Shown here one piece after another: positions 1-7,795 of a stretch of DNA of 33,009 bases. Each line of letters opens with the position of its first letter. Position 1 is the stretch's first letter. The translations under genes and the position numbers were made by a program. Below the pieces are notes generated by a model that was not told where the DNA came from, searched no databases, and worked only from the letters and a program-made list of their open reading frames with translations. The DNA is taken from assembly GCA_014382695.1 (NCBI GenBank), contig JACNJF010000071.1, positions 1 through 33,009 on the forward strand, given 5' to 3'. The stretch is from Gammaproteobacteria bacterium. Its GTDB lineage: Bacteria > Pseudomonadota > Gammaproteobacteria > GCA-001735895.

Positions 1-129
1 AATTTTGAAAAATTTCAACGCCTGAAGATCAGCGGCTTTGTCAGCCGGCAGGCGGCAAAATCACTTGCAGCCCAGCTGCAGCAGGAGTTTAAACTGGATA
101 GTGTATGGATTAAGCCGGTGGGGTTTTAA
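1..129 (+). CDS. C-terminal end of a SPOR-domain protein (partial)
   Basis: The reading frame is open from the first base and stops at 127-129, giving the last 42 residues of a protein that begins outside the window. The visible part has the pattern of the end of a SPOR domain: a short strand with SGFVSRQ, a helix AAKSLAAQLQQEF, and a final strand DSVWIKPV. SPOR domains bind denuded glycan strands of peptidoglycan at the septum and occur at the C-terminus of cell-division and lytic transglycosylase proteins. The stop overlaps by 4 bases the stop of the convergent small exported protein. The match rests on a short stretch, so the family call is moderate and the full protein type is unknown. 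Confidence 0.5.
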   Translation, partial: NFEKFQRLKISGFVSRQAAKSLAAQLQQEFKLDSVWIKPVGF

Positions 130-491
130 TCGGCCCGCGGCGGTAACGCCAACTGTATTTCACGCCCACCAAAACCATGCACCAGATCACCTGCACGTAT
201 CGTCACCTGTTGCAGTTGAGCGGGAATGTTCACCCCGCTTAAGGAACGTGTAAACGGCTGCTCCGTTTCATGTGGATGATACAGTACACGGGTCGCCAGG
301 ATAGCCCCGTCAGCGGCGACTATTTGCCATTGATTAGCATAATGATCCCAGCCGCTATCGGCATGCCGCACGGTCACGTGGAAGGTACAACTACGGTTAC
401 AGCTTACTGTGGCATCGATTACATCCGCCTTTGCCGCATACAAGGCCGAACTACTCAACCACAACAGCAGCAAAAGTCCCTGCTGGATCAT
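126..491 (-). CDS. small exported protein of unknown function
   Basis: This is a 121-residue protein with a clear N-terminal signal sequence: a hydrophobic run at residues 5-18 ending near ALYAAKA, so it is probably periplasmic or cell-surface. The mature part is mostly predicted beta strand. It has two cysteines four residues apart (C31 and C35, CNRSC) that could form a disulfide, and a glycine-rich stretch near the end (HGFGGREI). I do not recognise the family. The ATG at 491 is preferred to a TTG at 503: the TTG would overlap the upstream gene, while the ATG starts 4 bases after its stop. It therefore sits directly behind the HD-GYP gene and is probably cotranscribed with it. Confidence 0.65.
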   Translation of the reverse strand: MIQQGLLLLLWLSSSALYAAKADVIDATVSCNRSCTFHVTVRHADSGWDHYANQWQIVAADGAILATRVLYHPHETEQPFTRSLSGVNIPAQLQQVTIRAGDLVHGFGGREIQLALPPRAD

Positions 492-495
492 CGCT

Positions 496-1599
496 TCAGC
501 CAACCAGGCGCATGGTTGGAACCTGATTCTGTTCTCGGATGTTTAAAAACAGCGGTAGATTCTGCCTGAATAGATCAACCAGATCAGGATCAAAATGCTT
601 TCCTTTTTCCTGCTCAAGATAGTCCAGAATTTTTTCCAGCGGCCAGGCTTTCTTATACACGCGCTCACTGCCGAGTGCTTCGAACACGTCCGCCAGCGCC
701 GTAATTCGACCATAGATATGAATCTCCCTGCCGGCAAGTCCATTCGGATATCCACTGCCATCCCATTTTTCATGGTGCTGGGCAGCGATGATCGCAGCGA
801 CTCGCATAACCGGACGGTCAGAATGTCGTAGCAATTCATAGCCAATCGACGCATGGGTTTTCATGATTTCCCATTCATCTTCGTTGAGTTTGCCAGGTTT
901 GAGTAAGATCGAATCGGGTATCGCCACCTTACCTATATCATGCAGCGGTGAAGCCATTTTCATTAGCTCGATATCTTCTAGCCGTAGGCCTGACAGCAAC
1001 GCCAGCTGTTCGGAGTACTCTGCCACGCTTTTCACATGGTTGCCCGCCTGCAAGTTGCGGGTTTCACCAATCTCTCCCATGCGGAAGATCAGTTCTTTCT
1101 GAGACTCGATAATATCTTCACGCGTTTTCAACAGTTTGGTGGCATCGAAACCATAAGCTGCAATCAGTTCGGTGCCCGGTATAGGGTCAAAGTTGAGCAG
1201 GTAATGACTACCCTTATCATGAAAACTCAACAGTTCCAGACCATGCTCTGCATTAAAATCCGTATGATCTTCAACTTCATGTAAATCGTCCATTGAGCGC
1301 AGATTGACCAGGATATTTTTTGCCGCCGCGTTTCTGAACACCAGATCGCCATGCCGGTTGAACAGATAAATCGGTTCCGGGTTATGTGCTGGGATGAGTG
1401 AAAGGTGATAGTTATTTCTGGCTCTTTGCGCATTAATGCCGAGCACTTGAAAGAGTGGACAATAACCGCTTGCTCCGGTATAGATCAGCCCTATACCGGC
1501 GGTAAGCAAAATCCAGTCGTTCGAACTGGAGGCAAGACCGAGCAGGATAATGCCTGCTAGCAGTCGGATTTGATGTTCGTATGGGAAAAGATTCCGCAT
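496..1599 (-). CDS. membrane DUF2892-PAS-HD-GYP protein, probable cyclic-di-GMP phosphodiesterase
   Basis: A 367-residue protein. Residues 5-55 form two hydrophobic segments ending in GYCPLFQVLGI, the hallmark of the YgaP-like DUF2892 membrane domain. Residues 65-160 look like a PAS sensor (YLFNRHGDLVFRNAAA). Residues 170-350 are an HD-GYP domain with H188, the HD pair 220-221 in PLHDIGK, HHE at 275-277 and the GYP signature at 283-285 (WDGSGYPNGL), followed by RITALADVFEAL. HD-GYP enzymes hydrolyse cyclic-di-GMP, and the metal-binding residues expected for activity are present. The sensor input is unknown. The fusion of a DUF2892 anchor to this output is unusual to me. A small exported protein follows 4 bases downstream. 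Confidence 0.88.
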   Translation of the reverse strand: MRNLFPYEHQIRLLAGIILLGLASSSNDWILLTAGIGLIYTGASGYCPLFQVLGINAQRARNNYHLSLIPAHNPEPIYLFNRHGDLVFRNAAAKNILVNLRSMDDLHEVEDHTDFNAEHGLELLSFHDKGSHYLLNFDPIPGTELIAAYGFDATKLLKTREDIIESQKELIFRMGEIGETRNLQAGNHVKSVAEYSEQLALLSGLRLEDIELMKMASPLHDIGKVAIPDSILLKPGKLNEDEWEIMKTHASIGYELLRHSDRPVMRVAAIIAAQHHEKWDGSGYPNGLAGREIHIYGRITALADVFEALGSERVYKKAWPLEKILDYLEQEKGKHFDPDLVDLFRQNLPLFLNIREQNQVPTMRLVG

Positions 1600-1825
1600 G
1601 ATTTAATGCTCAATACTCAGGGTTGCATTTATGTTGGACACTTTTTACGCAAAAAGATCCTTAGATGTTAGTGGATTAATTCGGTTAATTTTCTAAAAGT
1701 GAGATATTTCTCATATTTGAGATTTTCCTATTGTGTCTCTAATCCCCTATTAAGCAAGACTTTATTGCTCGAATTTCTAGATTTACAGTACTATTGTTAA
1801 ACGATTTACCTTTAACGACCTCATC
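1600..1825. other. intergenic region between divergent HD-GYP and LysE genes
   Basis: A 226-base AT-rich gap between two divergently transcribed genes, so both promoters should lie here. A short 5-4-5 inverted repeat (TGAGA, spacer TATT, TCTCA) occurs around 1700. I could not identify a convincing -35/-10 pair or a named operator. Confidence 0.3.
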
Positions 1826-2443
1826 ATGACACTCGAAAGCGGACTCGCGTTCTTTCTGGCCATCATCATCTTCGCCATCACCCCGGGGCCGGGTGTATTT
1901 GCGCTACTAGCTCGCGCCATGACACAGGGCGCTATGTCCTGCTTTTCGCTCGCTCTCGGTATGACCATCAGCGATATTATTTATCTGGTTTTTGCCTGTC
2001 TCGGTCTGGCGGTGATTGCCGAAAACTGGAGCGGGCTGTTTAGCGTGATTCGGATTGCGGGGGCGCTCTATCTTATTTATCTGGGCTGGAAGATGTGGAA
2101 TGAACGCGCACCGATTGCTGGCCGTACGAATCCTGCTACGCTGCAAAGCGAATGGAAGAGCCTGTTGCAGGGTTTTCTGATTTCGGCCTCCAACCCCAAG
2201 GTGATTCTGTTTTATATCGCTTTTTTACCCACGTTTATGGATCTGACGGTACTTTCCACAGAAGATATTGGGGTGGCCTCGCTGCTGTGCCTGGTCGGCC
2301 TGATGATCGGTTTGATGGCGATCGCCTTCAGCGCCTCGTGGGCGCGGCGCTATTTCCGTTCCGAACGGGCAATGACCGGATTAAACCGGGTGGCCGGCTC
2401 CATCATGATCTCGGCCGGTGTCTATCTGGGTACGCGTAGCTAG
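1826..2443 (+). CDS. LysE/RhtB family amino acid exporter
   Basis: A 205-residue, very hydrophobic protein with about six membrane segments, the usual size of the LysE/RhtB family. It carries the family signature near the N-terminus (AITPGPGVFALLARA, residues 18-32) and the conserved middle region GALYLIYLGWKMW, followed by the loop GFLISASNPKVILFY. Members export amino acids such as lysine, threonine, homoserine or cysteine from the cytoplasm; the substrate cannot be read from the sequence. The gene ends 2 bases from the convergent cysteine desulfhydrase-like gene, which makes cysteine or a related thiol compound a conceivable substrate. That is inference only. Confidence 0.88.
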   Translation: MTLESGLAFFLAIIIFAITPGPGVFALLARAMTQGAMSCFSLALGMTISDIIYLVFACLGLAVIAENWSGLFSVIRIAGALYLIYLGWKMWNERAPIAGRTNPATLQSEWKSLLQGFLISASNPKVILFYIAFLPTFMDLTVLSTEDIGVASLLCLVGLMIGLMAIAFSASWARRYFRSERAMTGLNRVAGSIMISAGVYLGTRS

Positions 2444-2445
2444 TA

Positions 2446-3510
2446 TTAAAAAGTCACCGGAAAGCGACCACTGTGATAGAACGCATCCAGCTGGTTACGG
2501 TAGCCGGTCAGATCATAGCCATTGTCCTGCAACCATTTTTCGTTATAGCAGGTATGCTGATAACGCTCACCGCCATCACACAGGAGCGAAACCACGCTAC
2601 CGCTCTGCCCCTGCTGATGCATTCTGGCCATTATCTGGAAAGACGCATACACATTGGTTCCGGTTGAGGCTCCACATTGCCGGTTAAGCAATTTCTGCAA
2701 AAAGTGGATCGTCGCAAAGGACGCTTCATCCGGCACCTTGATCATATGATCGATTACACTGGCGATAAAGGAAGGCTCGACGCGTGGACGCCCGATACCT
2801 TCCACCCGTGAACTTTTAGTGGCGGTCAGGCTGCGATCACCGGTCCTGTAGGCGTCATAAAAAACCGAATGCTCAGGATCGGCTACACATAACTGGGTGG
2901 AATGCTTACGGTAACGCAGATAGCGCCCGAGTGTTGCCGAGGTACCACCGGTACCGGCACTCATGACGATCCAGTATGGCTCCGGATAACGCTCACAGGA
3001 CATCTGCTCAAAAATGGAATCGGCAATATTGTTATTGCCTCTCCAGTCGGTGACACGTTCGGCATTGGTGAACTGATCCATGTAATGCCCATCCAGCTCC
3101 TGCGCCAGACGTTGCGCTGCGCTATAGATATCGCCGTTATCGACTAGATGACACTCACCCTGATAGAAACAGATCTGATCAATCTTCTGTTGCGACGTGC
3201 CTCTTGGCATCACCGCAATAAAACGTAATCCGATCAGGCGCGCAAAATAAGCTTCGGATACCGCGGTACTGCCGGAAGAGGATTCGATGATCGGTGTGCC
3301 TTCCAGAATATAGCCATTGCACAGACCGTACAGAAACAGCGAGCGCGCCAGCCGATGTTTCAGGCTACCGGTGGGATGGGTCGATTCATCCTTCAGATAA
3401 AAATCGATGTCCGGCAATGCCGGTAATTCGACCTTGATCAGGTGGGTATCGGAAGATCGCTGAAAGTCGGATTCTATCCTGGCTATGGCCTGATTGACCC
3501 ATTCACGCAT
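2446..3510 (-). CDS. PLP-dependent cysteine synthase-like protein, probable L-cysteine desulfhydrase (Cds1-like)
   Basis: A 354-residue fold-type II PLP enzyme. The PLP lysine is K51 in HPTGSLKHR. The substrate loop SSGST is at 78-82, and a phosphate-binding stretch MSAGTGGTSATLGRY lies in the second half. The wording KDESTHPTGSLKHRLARSLF and the long C-terminal tail resemble the Cds1 group of cysteine desulfhydrases, which release sulfide, pyruvate and ammonia from cysteine, rather than CysK or CysM, which make cysteine. A cysteine synthase role cannot be excluded. An AAGGA-type ribosome site precedes the ATG. The gene is convergent with the LysE-type exporter and divergent from the MFS gene. 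Confidence 0.8.
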   Translation of the reverse strand: MREWVNQAIARIESDFQRSSDTHLIKVELPALPDIDFYLKDESTHPTGSLKHRLARSLFLYGLCNGYILEGTPIIESSSGSTAVSEAYFARLIGLRFIAVMPRGTSQQKIDQICFYQGECHLVDNGDIYSAAQRLAQELDGHYMDQFTNAERVTDWRGNNNIADSIFEQMSCERYPEPYWIVMSAGTGGTSATLGRYLRYRKHSTQLCVADPEHSVFYDAYRTGDRSLTATKSSRVEGIGRPRVEPSFIASVIDHMIKVPDEASFATIHFLQKLLNRQCGASTGTNVYASFQIMARMHQQGQSGSVVSLLCDGGERYQHTCYNEKWLQDNGYDLTGYRNQLDAFYHSGRFPVTF

Positions 3511-3597
3511 AATTTTTCCTTCTTCTCATAGTAGTATTTTGTCCAGCCTAAGGTCGGGAATCGCTGCTACCATTAACCCTCTCAAACCGAGGCCGTT

Positions 3598-4770
3598 ATG
3601 TTTAACCGAAATCAGTTCATCATCAGCTACTGCACCATTGTAGCCTTCGCCATCCTGTATGAACACCAGCCATTATTGCCGTTACTCGCCCAACAATGGG
3701 GGATTTCGCTCAGTGATGCGGCACTGCTAACCACCGTCACCATGCTGCCGCTGGCGATTGCACCGCTGATCTACGGCTATATTCTGGAGCAGTTTTCGGC
3801 ACGTCACATGCTGATGGGCGGTTTTACATTATTGCTGCTGAGTCAGGCCATACTCTCGACCGCACCGGATTATCCGATCTTTCTGGTATTACGTGCTATC
3901 GAAGGACTGGTGCTGCCGGCGATATTTACTTCGCTGATGACCTATACCTCGGCCAGCGGTGGACAACAACATGCACGCCGCAATATCGGCATTTATATCG
4001 CGGCAACCATCGTCGGTGGTTATTGCGGACGTACCCTGACCGGTTTTGTCACTAGCCTGTATGACTGGCAAACAGCGTTCTGGATGTGGTCTTTTCTGGC
4101 CCTGGTTGCCGTTCTTGCTCTGTTCAGACTGGATTCCGATCCGCGCAGCAATCTGGTCAAACCATCGTTTGCCGAGATTAAGCTATTGATGAAAAAGCCG
4201 GTCAATCGTGAAGGCCTGCTGGCCGCCTTTCTGCTGTTTTTTGTATTTGCTGCGATGCTCAACTTCCTGCCCTTCCGTATGCTGGAGCTCGACCCGGAGA
4301 TCACCACCCTGGCCATCTCGATGGTTTACACCGGCTATCTGATCGGCATCGTCATTTCTCTGTCTGCCAGTCGTGTGATTGCCTGGTTCGGCAGTGAGCG
4401 TAAAACCCTGCTGGTCGCTGGCGTGGTTTATGTAGCCGGTACCTGGCTGTTCATGTCGGACAGTATCCTGCTGCTGTATCCTGCGATGTTTATCTTTGCA
4501 AGCGGGATGTTTACCCTGCATAGCGTGCTGTCCGGTTACCTGAATCACCTGGAGCCTGCGCGAAAAGGGATGATTAATGGCCTGTATGTTTCGGCCTATT
4601 ACAGCGGTGGTGCACTCGGCTCGTTTTTACCGGGTCTGGTTTACCAGTCGGTCGGCTGGACCGGGTTTAGCCTGGTACTGATGGCATTACTGCTGGTGCT
4701 GGGTGCCGTGCTATGGTCGATGCCACGGAATGACAAATTAGCCCCTAAGACAACAACGCCACACTCTTGA
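3598..4770 (+). CDS. MFS transporter (YnfM-like)
   Basis: A 390-residue protein with about 12 membrane segments, standard for the major facilitator superfamily. The loop between segments 2 and 3 (GYILEQFSARHMLMGG) and the segment-4 pattern LRAIEGLVLPAIFTSLMTY fit drug/proton or sugar-efflux MFS proteins of the YnfM/AraJ type. The C-terminal half carries LEPARKGMINGLYVSAYYSGGALGS-like spacing typical of this subgroup. The substrate is unknown. A GAGG ribosome site stands 6 bases before the ATG. The last 26 bases overlap the end of modC on the other strand, so the two transcripts converge. Confidence 0.85.
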   Translation: MFNRNQFIISYCTIVAFAILYEHQPLLPLLAQQWGISLSDAALLTTVTMLPLAIAPLIYGYILEQFSARHMLMGGFTLLLLSQAILSTAPDYPIFLVLRAIEGLVLPAIFTSLMTYTSASGGQQHARRNIGIYIAATIVGGYCGRTLTGFVTSLYDWQTAFWMWSFLALVAVLALFRLDSDPRSNLVKPSFAEIKLLMKKPVNREGLLAAFLLFFVFAAMLNFLPFRMLELDPEITTLAISMVYTGYLIGIVISLSASRVIAWFGSERKTLLVAGVVYVAGTWLFMSDSILLLYPAMFIFASGMFTLHSVLSGYLNHLEPARKGMINGLYVSAYYSGGALGSFLPGLVYQSVGWTGFSLVLMALLLVLGAVLWSMPRNDKLAPKTTTPHS

Positions 4771-5842
4771 CCTGGGCAAACACCTTTTTACCCGGTTCCA
4801 GCTTAAGCTCCTGAGCGGATTTACGCGTAATCCGGGACAGAATCGGCACCCCGGCAGCGCGCAGCTTGACTGTCACCTGAGCACTTCCTGTCGATAGTAT
4901 TTCATCCACGGTAACCGGGAAAATATTGAGAATACTGGTTGCACTCTGATGCTCAAGGGTCAGGCTGACATCACGCGCCATCAGCCTGACTCTGACCATT
5001 TCACCCAGCTGCAGGGGCTGCGCAGCGAGCGTAATGACACCGCCAGCAAACGCCAGCTGCATCAGCTGAAACTCGGGATCGAACCCGGAGACATCGGCAC
5101 TGATAATTGCCGAGGCCTCCAGCTCATGCGCCAGCGGCAGATCGAGGCGGGTAAACAGTTGCTGTATCTCACCGCTGGCGACCACCTTGCCAGCCTCCAT
5201 CAGGATCAGATGATGCGCCAGCTGGGCCACTTCTTCCAGCGCATGACTGACGTAGATCAGCGGTATATCCAGCTCTTTATGCAAGGCTTTCAGATAGGGC
5301 ATGACTTCCAGTTTACGGCGCTGATCGAGTGCCGCCAGCGGTTCATCCATCAGCAGTAAACGCGGGCTAACGGCCAGCGCACGCGCGATGGCCACGCGCT
5401 GGCGTTCACCGCCAGACAGGCTATGCGGTTTACGCTGCAGTAGATCCTGAATACCGAGTAGATGAACCGCCTGTTCGAGTGATATTTTTCGATCTGCCGG
5501 TTTGATCCGCTTCAGGCCATACTCAAGATTACGCAGTACATTCAGATGTGCAAACAGACTGGCTTCCTGAAACACATAGCCGATCGGGCGCTGATGCGGA
5601 GCGACAAAATGCGCTCCCTGTTGCCAGTTCATATCACCCACCTGCAGCATCCCGTCGTGATCGAACTCAAGACCCGCGATCGCCCGCAGTAGCGTGGTTT
5701 TGCCACAGCCGGAAGGACCAAACAGTGCACACACCCCCTGCGCCGGGACACTGAATGCAGCATCCAGCACAAACTCTCCACGCTGCAAAAGGAATCTGGC
5801 CTGAATGCTGGCCTGACTGTCGGAATGAGTTCTAGCTGGCAT
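4745..5842 (-). CDS. modC: molybdate ABC transporter ATP-binding protein
   Basis: The ATPase of the molybdate importer, 365 residues from the chosen start. It shows Walker A GPSGCGKTT (42-50), signature LSGGERQRVAIARAL, Walker B RLLLMDEPLAALD, and a switch histidine in IYVSHALEEV. A C-terminal MOP/TOBE domain (about residues 290-365, with ILNIFPVTVDEI and ITRKSAQEL) separates ModC from other ABC ATPases. An in-frame ATG at 5875 would lengthen the protein by 11 residues. I prefer the ATG at 5842 because the overlap with modB is then 11 bases rather than 44; neither has a strong ribosome site. It is the third gene of modABC. Confidence 0.95.
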   Translation of the reverse strand: MPARTHSDSQASIQARFLLQRGEFVLDAAFSVPAQGVCALFGPSGCGKTTLLRAIAGLEFDHDGMLQVGDMNWQQGAHFVAPHQRPIGYVFQEASLFAHLNVLRNLEYGLKRIKPADRKISLEQAVHLLGIQDLLQRKPHSLSGGERQRVAIARALAVSPRLLLMDEPLAALDQRRKLEVMPYLKALHKELDIPLIYVSHALEEVAQLAHHLILMEAGKVVASGEIQQLFTRLDLPLAHELEASAIISADVSGFDPEFQLMQLAFAGGVITLAAQPLQLGEMVRVRLMARDVSLTLEHQSATSILNIFPVTVDEILSTGSAQVTVKLRAAGVPILSRITRKSAQELKLEPGKKVFAQVKSVALLS

Positions 5843-6518
5843 GTCTGACCAGACGAAAACGGCGATTGAACCCATACACCGCCAGCAGCATCAGAAACGA
5901 CATCAGCAACAATCCACCCGAAAGCCAGTGTGCATTGCTGTACTCCAGGCTTTCCACATGATCATAGATCGCGATCGAAACCACCTGGGTTTCACCCGGA
6001 ATATTGCCGCCGATCATCAGCACCACACCAAACTCACCCACGGTATGGGCAAAACCGAGTACCGCTCCGGTTAAAAAACCAGGGCGGGCCAGCGGCACCA
6101 CTACCGTGAAAAATCGATCCAGCGGTGAAGCGCGCAGGGTTGCCGCCACCTCCAGCGGTCTGTGCCCGATCGCACTGAAAGCATCCTGTAACGGCTGTAC
6201 CACAAACGGTAGCGAGTACACCACCGAGCCGATCACCAGCCCGCTGAAACTGAACGCCAGCGGGCTGGCTCCGAGTGATTGCAGCAAACCGCCCAGCGGG
6301 CCGTTCTGGCCGAGCATCAATAGCAGGTAAAAACCCAGTACGGTAGGTGGCAGTACCAGCGGCAACGCAATGATCGCTTCCAGTAAAAATCGGTAGCGCC
6401 ATTGGGATCGGCTCAGCCACCAGGCTAGCGGGGTGCCGATAATGAGCAGAATCAGGGTTGTGATAAAGGCCAGTTTCAGCGTAATGCCGAGCGCCAGTAA
6501 ATCAGACTCGTTGAGCAT
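5832..6518 (-). CDS. modB: molybdate ABC transporter permease
   Basis: A 228-residue inner-membrane permease with about five to six membrane helices. The coupling-helix EAA motif is visible as EVAATLRASPLDRFFTVVVP, followed by LARPGFLTGAVLGFAHTVGEFG, which is characteristic of ModB and CysT/CysW-type oxyanion permeases. It forms the channel through which ModC drives molybdate delivered by ModA. The start codon overlaps the modA stop by one base (TGATG), implying translational coupling. Length and motifs match the family with nothing missing. Confidence 0.95.
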   Translation of the reverse strand: MLNESDLLALGITLKLAFITTLILLIIGTPLAWWLSRSQWRYRFLLEAIIALPLVLPPTVLGFYLLLMLGQNGPLGGLLQSLGASPLAFSFSGLVIGSVVYSLPFVVQPLQDAFSAIGHRPLEVAATLRASPLDRFFTVVVPLARPGFLTGAVLGFAHTVGEFGVVLMIGGNIPGETQVVSIAIYDHVESLEYSNAHWLSGGLLLMSFLMLLAVYGFNRRFRLVRHAS

Positions 6519-7255
6519 CAGGGGGTTTCGTAGCCAGAGCGTTGAATCAGGCTGCGCATCTGATCGCTTTTTACAAAAGCGATGAAGGCGCGTGCCGCGG
6601 GCTTATCCTTTAACAGCACAGCCTGTTGATCGATCGGCGCGTAGCGGTCCTGTGGCACGTGCCAGAAAGAGCCTTCGATTTCACCGCTTGCATCGATTAC
6701 CTGCGACAGCGCGACCAGTCCGAGATCGGCATTCCCGGTTTTCACAAACTGAAAGGTCTGACCGATATTCTCACCCTGCACCATGCGCCCGCTCAACTTT
6801 TTCCACAGTCCTTTTTCATCCAGTAACTGTTTTGCCGCCCGCCCATAAGGGGCCAGACGCGGATTGGCCAACGCCAGATAGTTAAAATCACCCTGTTCGA
6901 GAACTGTTCCGGCAGAATCCACCTGCTGTGGCAGCGGACTCCATAGCACCAGCTTGCCACGGGCATAGGTAAAGCGGCTGTCGGCGATGATCCGTCCTTC
7001 CTGTTCGAGTAAAACGGGGCGCTCGCTATCGGCCGCGAAGAAGAGGTCGAAGGGCGCTCCATTTTTAATCTGCGCGTAATGCTTACCAGTCGAGCCCGAA
7101 CTGATTTTGACCCGGTGGTCGCTGGACTTTTCAAACTCCTGGGAAATCTTTTTCAGCACCTGTACAAAATTGCTGGCCACCGCAATGCGCAACTCATCCG
7201 CAGCCGACACGCTGTTGAAGACACTTAACAATACAAGCAGGATGAGTTTTTTCAT
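6518..7255 (-). CDS. modA: molybdate-binding periplasmic protein
   Basis: A 245-residue substrate-binding protein with a signal peptide (residues 1-18, cleavage near VSA-AD). The mature N-terminus LRIAVASNF and the oxyanion-contact segments SSGSTGKHYAQIKNGAPFD (about 52-70) and LALANPRLAPYGRAAKQ are typical of ModA. It captures molybdate or tungstate in the periplasm and hands it to ModB. It is the first gene of modABC; the upstream gap to the divergent small membrane-protein gene is about 137 bases. I saw no ModE-type palindrome or molybdenum-cofactor riboswitch there, and no strong ribosome site before the ATG. Confidence 0.95.
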   Translation of the reverse strand: MKKLILLVLLSVFNSVSAADELRIAVASNFVQVLKKISQEFEKSSDHRVKISSGSTGKHYAQIKNGAPFDLFFAADSERPVLLEQEGRIIADSRFTYARGKLVLWSPLPQQVDSAGTVLEQGDFNYLALANPRLAPYGRAAKQLLDEKGLWKKLSGRMVQGENIGQTFQFVKTGNADLGLVALSQVIDASGEIEGSFWHVPQDRYAPIDQQAVLLKDKPAARAFIAFVKSDQMRSLIQRSGYETP

Positions 7256-7392
7256 GGGGGTCGGTTCAGCTCAGAACGCTGATCATACACCACTCTTTAT
7301 TCTACGGAATTCAAAAAGTGGATTTTGATTCGTGGCGATGACACCAGTTAAGCTATCATGTGCCCTGTTTAACGCTATCCATCCGGTTTTTA

Positions 7393-7758
7393 ATGATCAC
7401 CAAAATTCTGTTCACCATTGTTGTCGTTCTCGGCACCATTATTTTTTTTAAAAAAACACGTGGCCAGCAGGTTGCCAGGTCTTCCGCACCTGCCGTGATG
7501 AGCGAGGGACAGAAAATGTTTCGTCAGGGTGCCTACCTGTTCATGATACTGATGGTGATCAGTGCGATTGGTATATTTGTATTCCGGCTGGGCGATGATT
7601 ATGCGACGGTGAATGTGCATGTGATCAACACCCAGACCGGTAAACGAGTGACCTATCAGGCTGAACAGAAACAGATCAAATCAGACCGCTTTAAAACCGT
7701 TGACGGTAAAACCGTGTTTGTCGCCGATATCGAACGGGTTGAGGTTGAGTCTGAGTAA
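7393..7758 (+). CDS. small inner-membrane protein of unknown function
   Basis: A 121-residue protein with two hydrophobic segments: residues 4-16 (ILFTIVVVLGTII) and about 46-63 (YLFMILMVISAIGIFVF). Between them is a short basic loop KKTRGQQVAR. The C-terminal 55 residues are soluble and look like small beta strands (VNVHVINTQTGKRVTYQA, VDGKTVFVADIERVEVES). The ATG at 7393 is chosen because the hydrophobic segment follows it directly, whereas an earlier in-frame ATG at 7360 adds a polar stretch without support. I do not recognise the family. It lies divergent from modA and convergent with glgP. Confidence 0.7.
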   Translation: MITKILFTIVVVLGTIIFFKKTRGQQVARSSAPAVMSEGQKMFRQGAYLFMILMVISAIGIFVFRLGDDYATVNVHVINTQTGKRVTYQAEQKQIKSDRFKTVDGKTVFVADIERVEVESE

Positions 7759-7782
7759 AGCGGGCGCTACAGGCAGCCCGCT
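7759..7782. terminator. possible bidirectional terminator hairpin
   Basis: AGCGGGC and GCCCGCT form a perfect 7-base-pair, GC-rich stem with a 10-base loop, immediately after the stop of the small membrane-protein gene and 13 bases before the convergent glgP stop. There is no T-tract on either side, so it is only a candidate terminator. Confidence 0.4.
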
Positions 7783-7795
7783 GAGTGTCCTGTCG

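Noticed and set aside
4949-5359. A 136-codon glutamine-rich frame opposite modC
   Set aside because: Fully antisense to the ABC signature and TOBE regions of modC; composition is an antisense artefact.
7256-7392. Search for a ModE operator or molybdenum-cofactor riboswitch upstream of modA
   Set aside because: No palindrome resembling the ModE box and no riboswitch-like fold could be recognised by eye.
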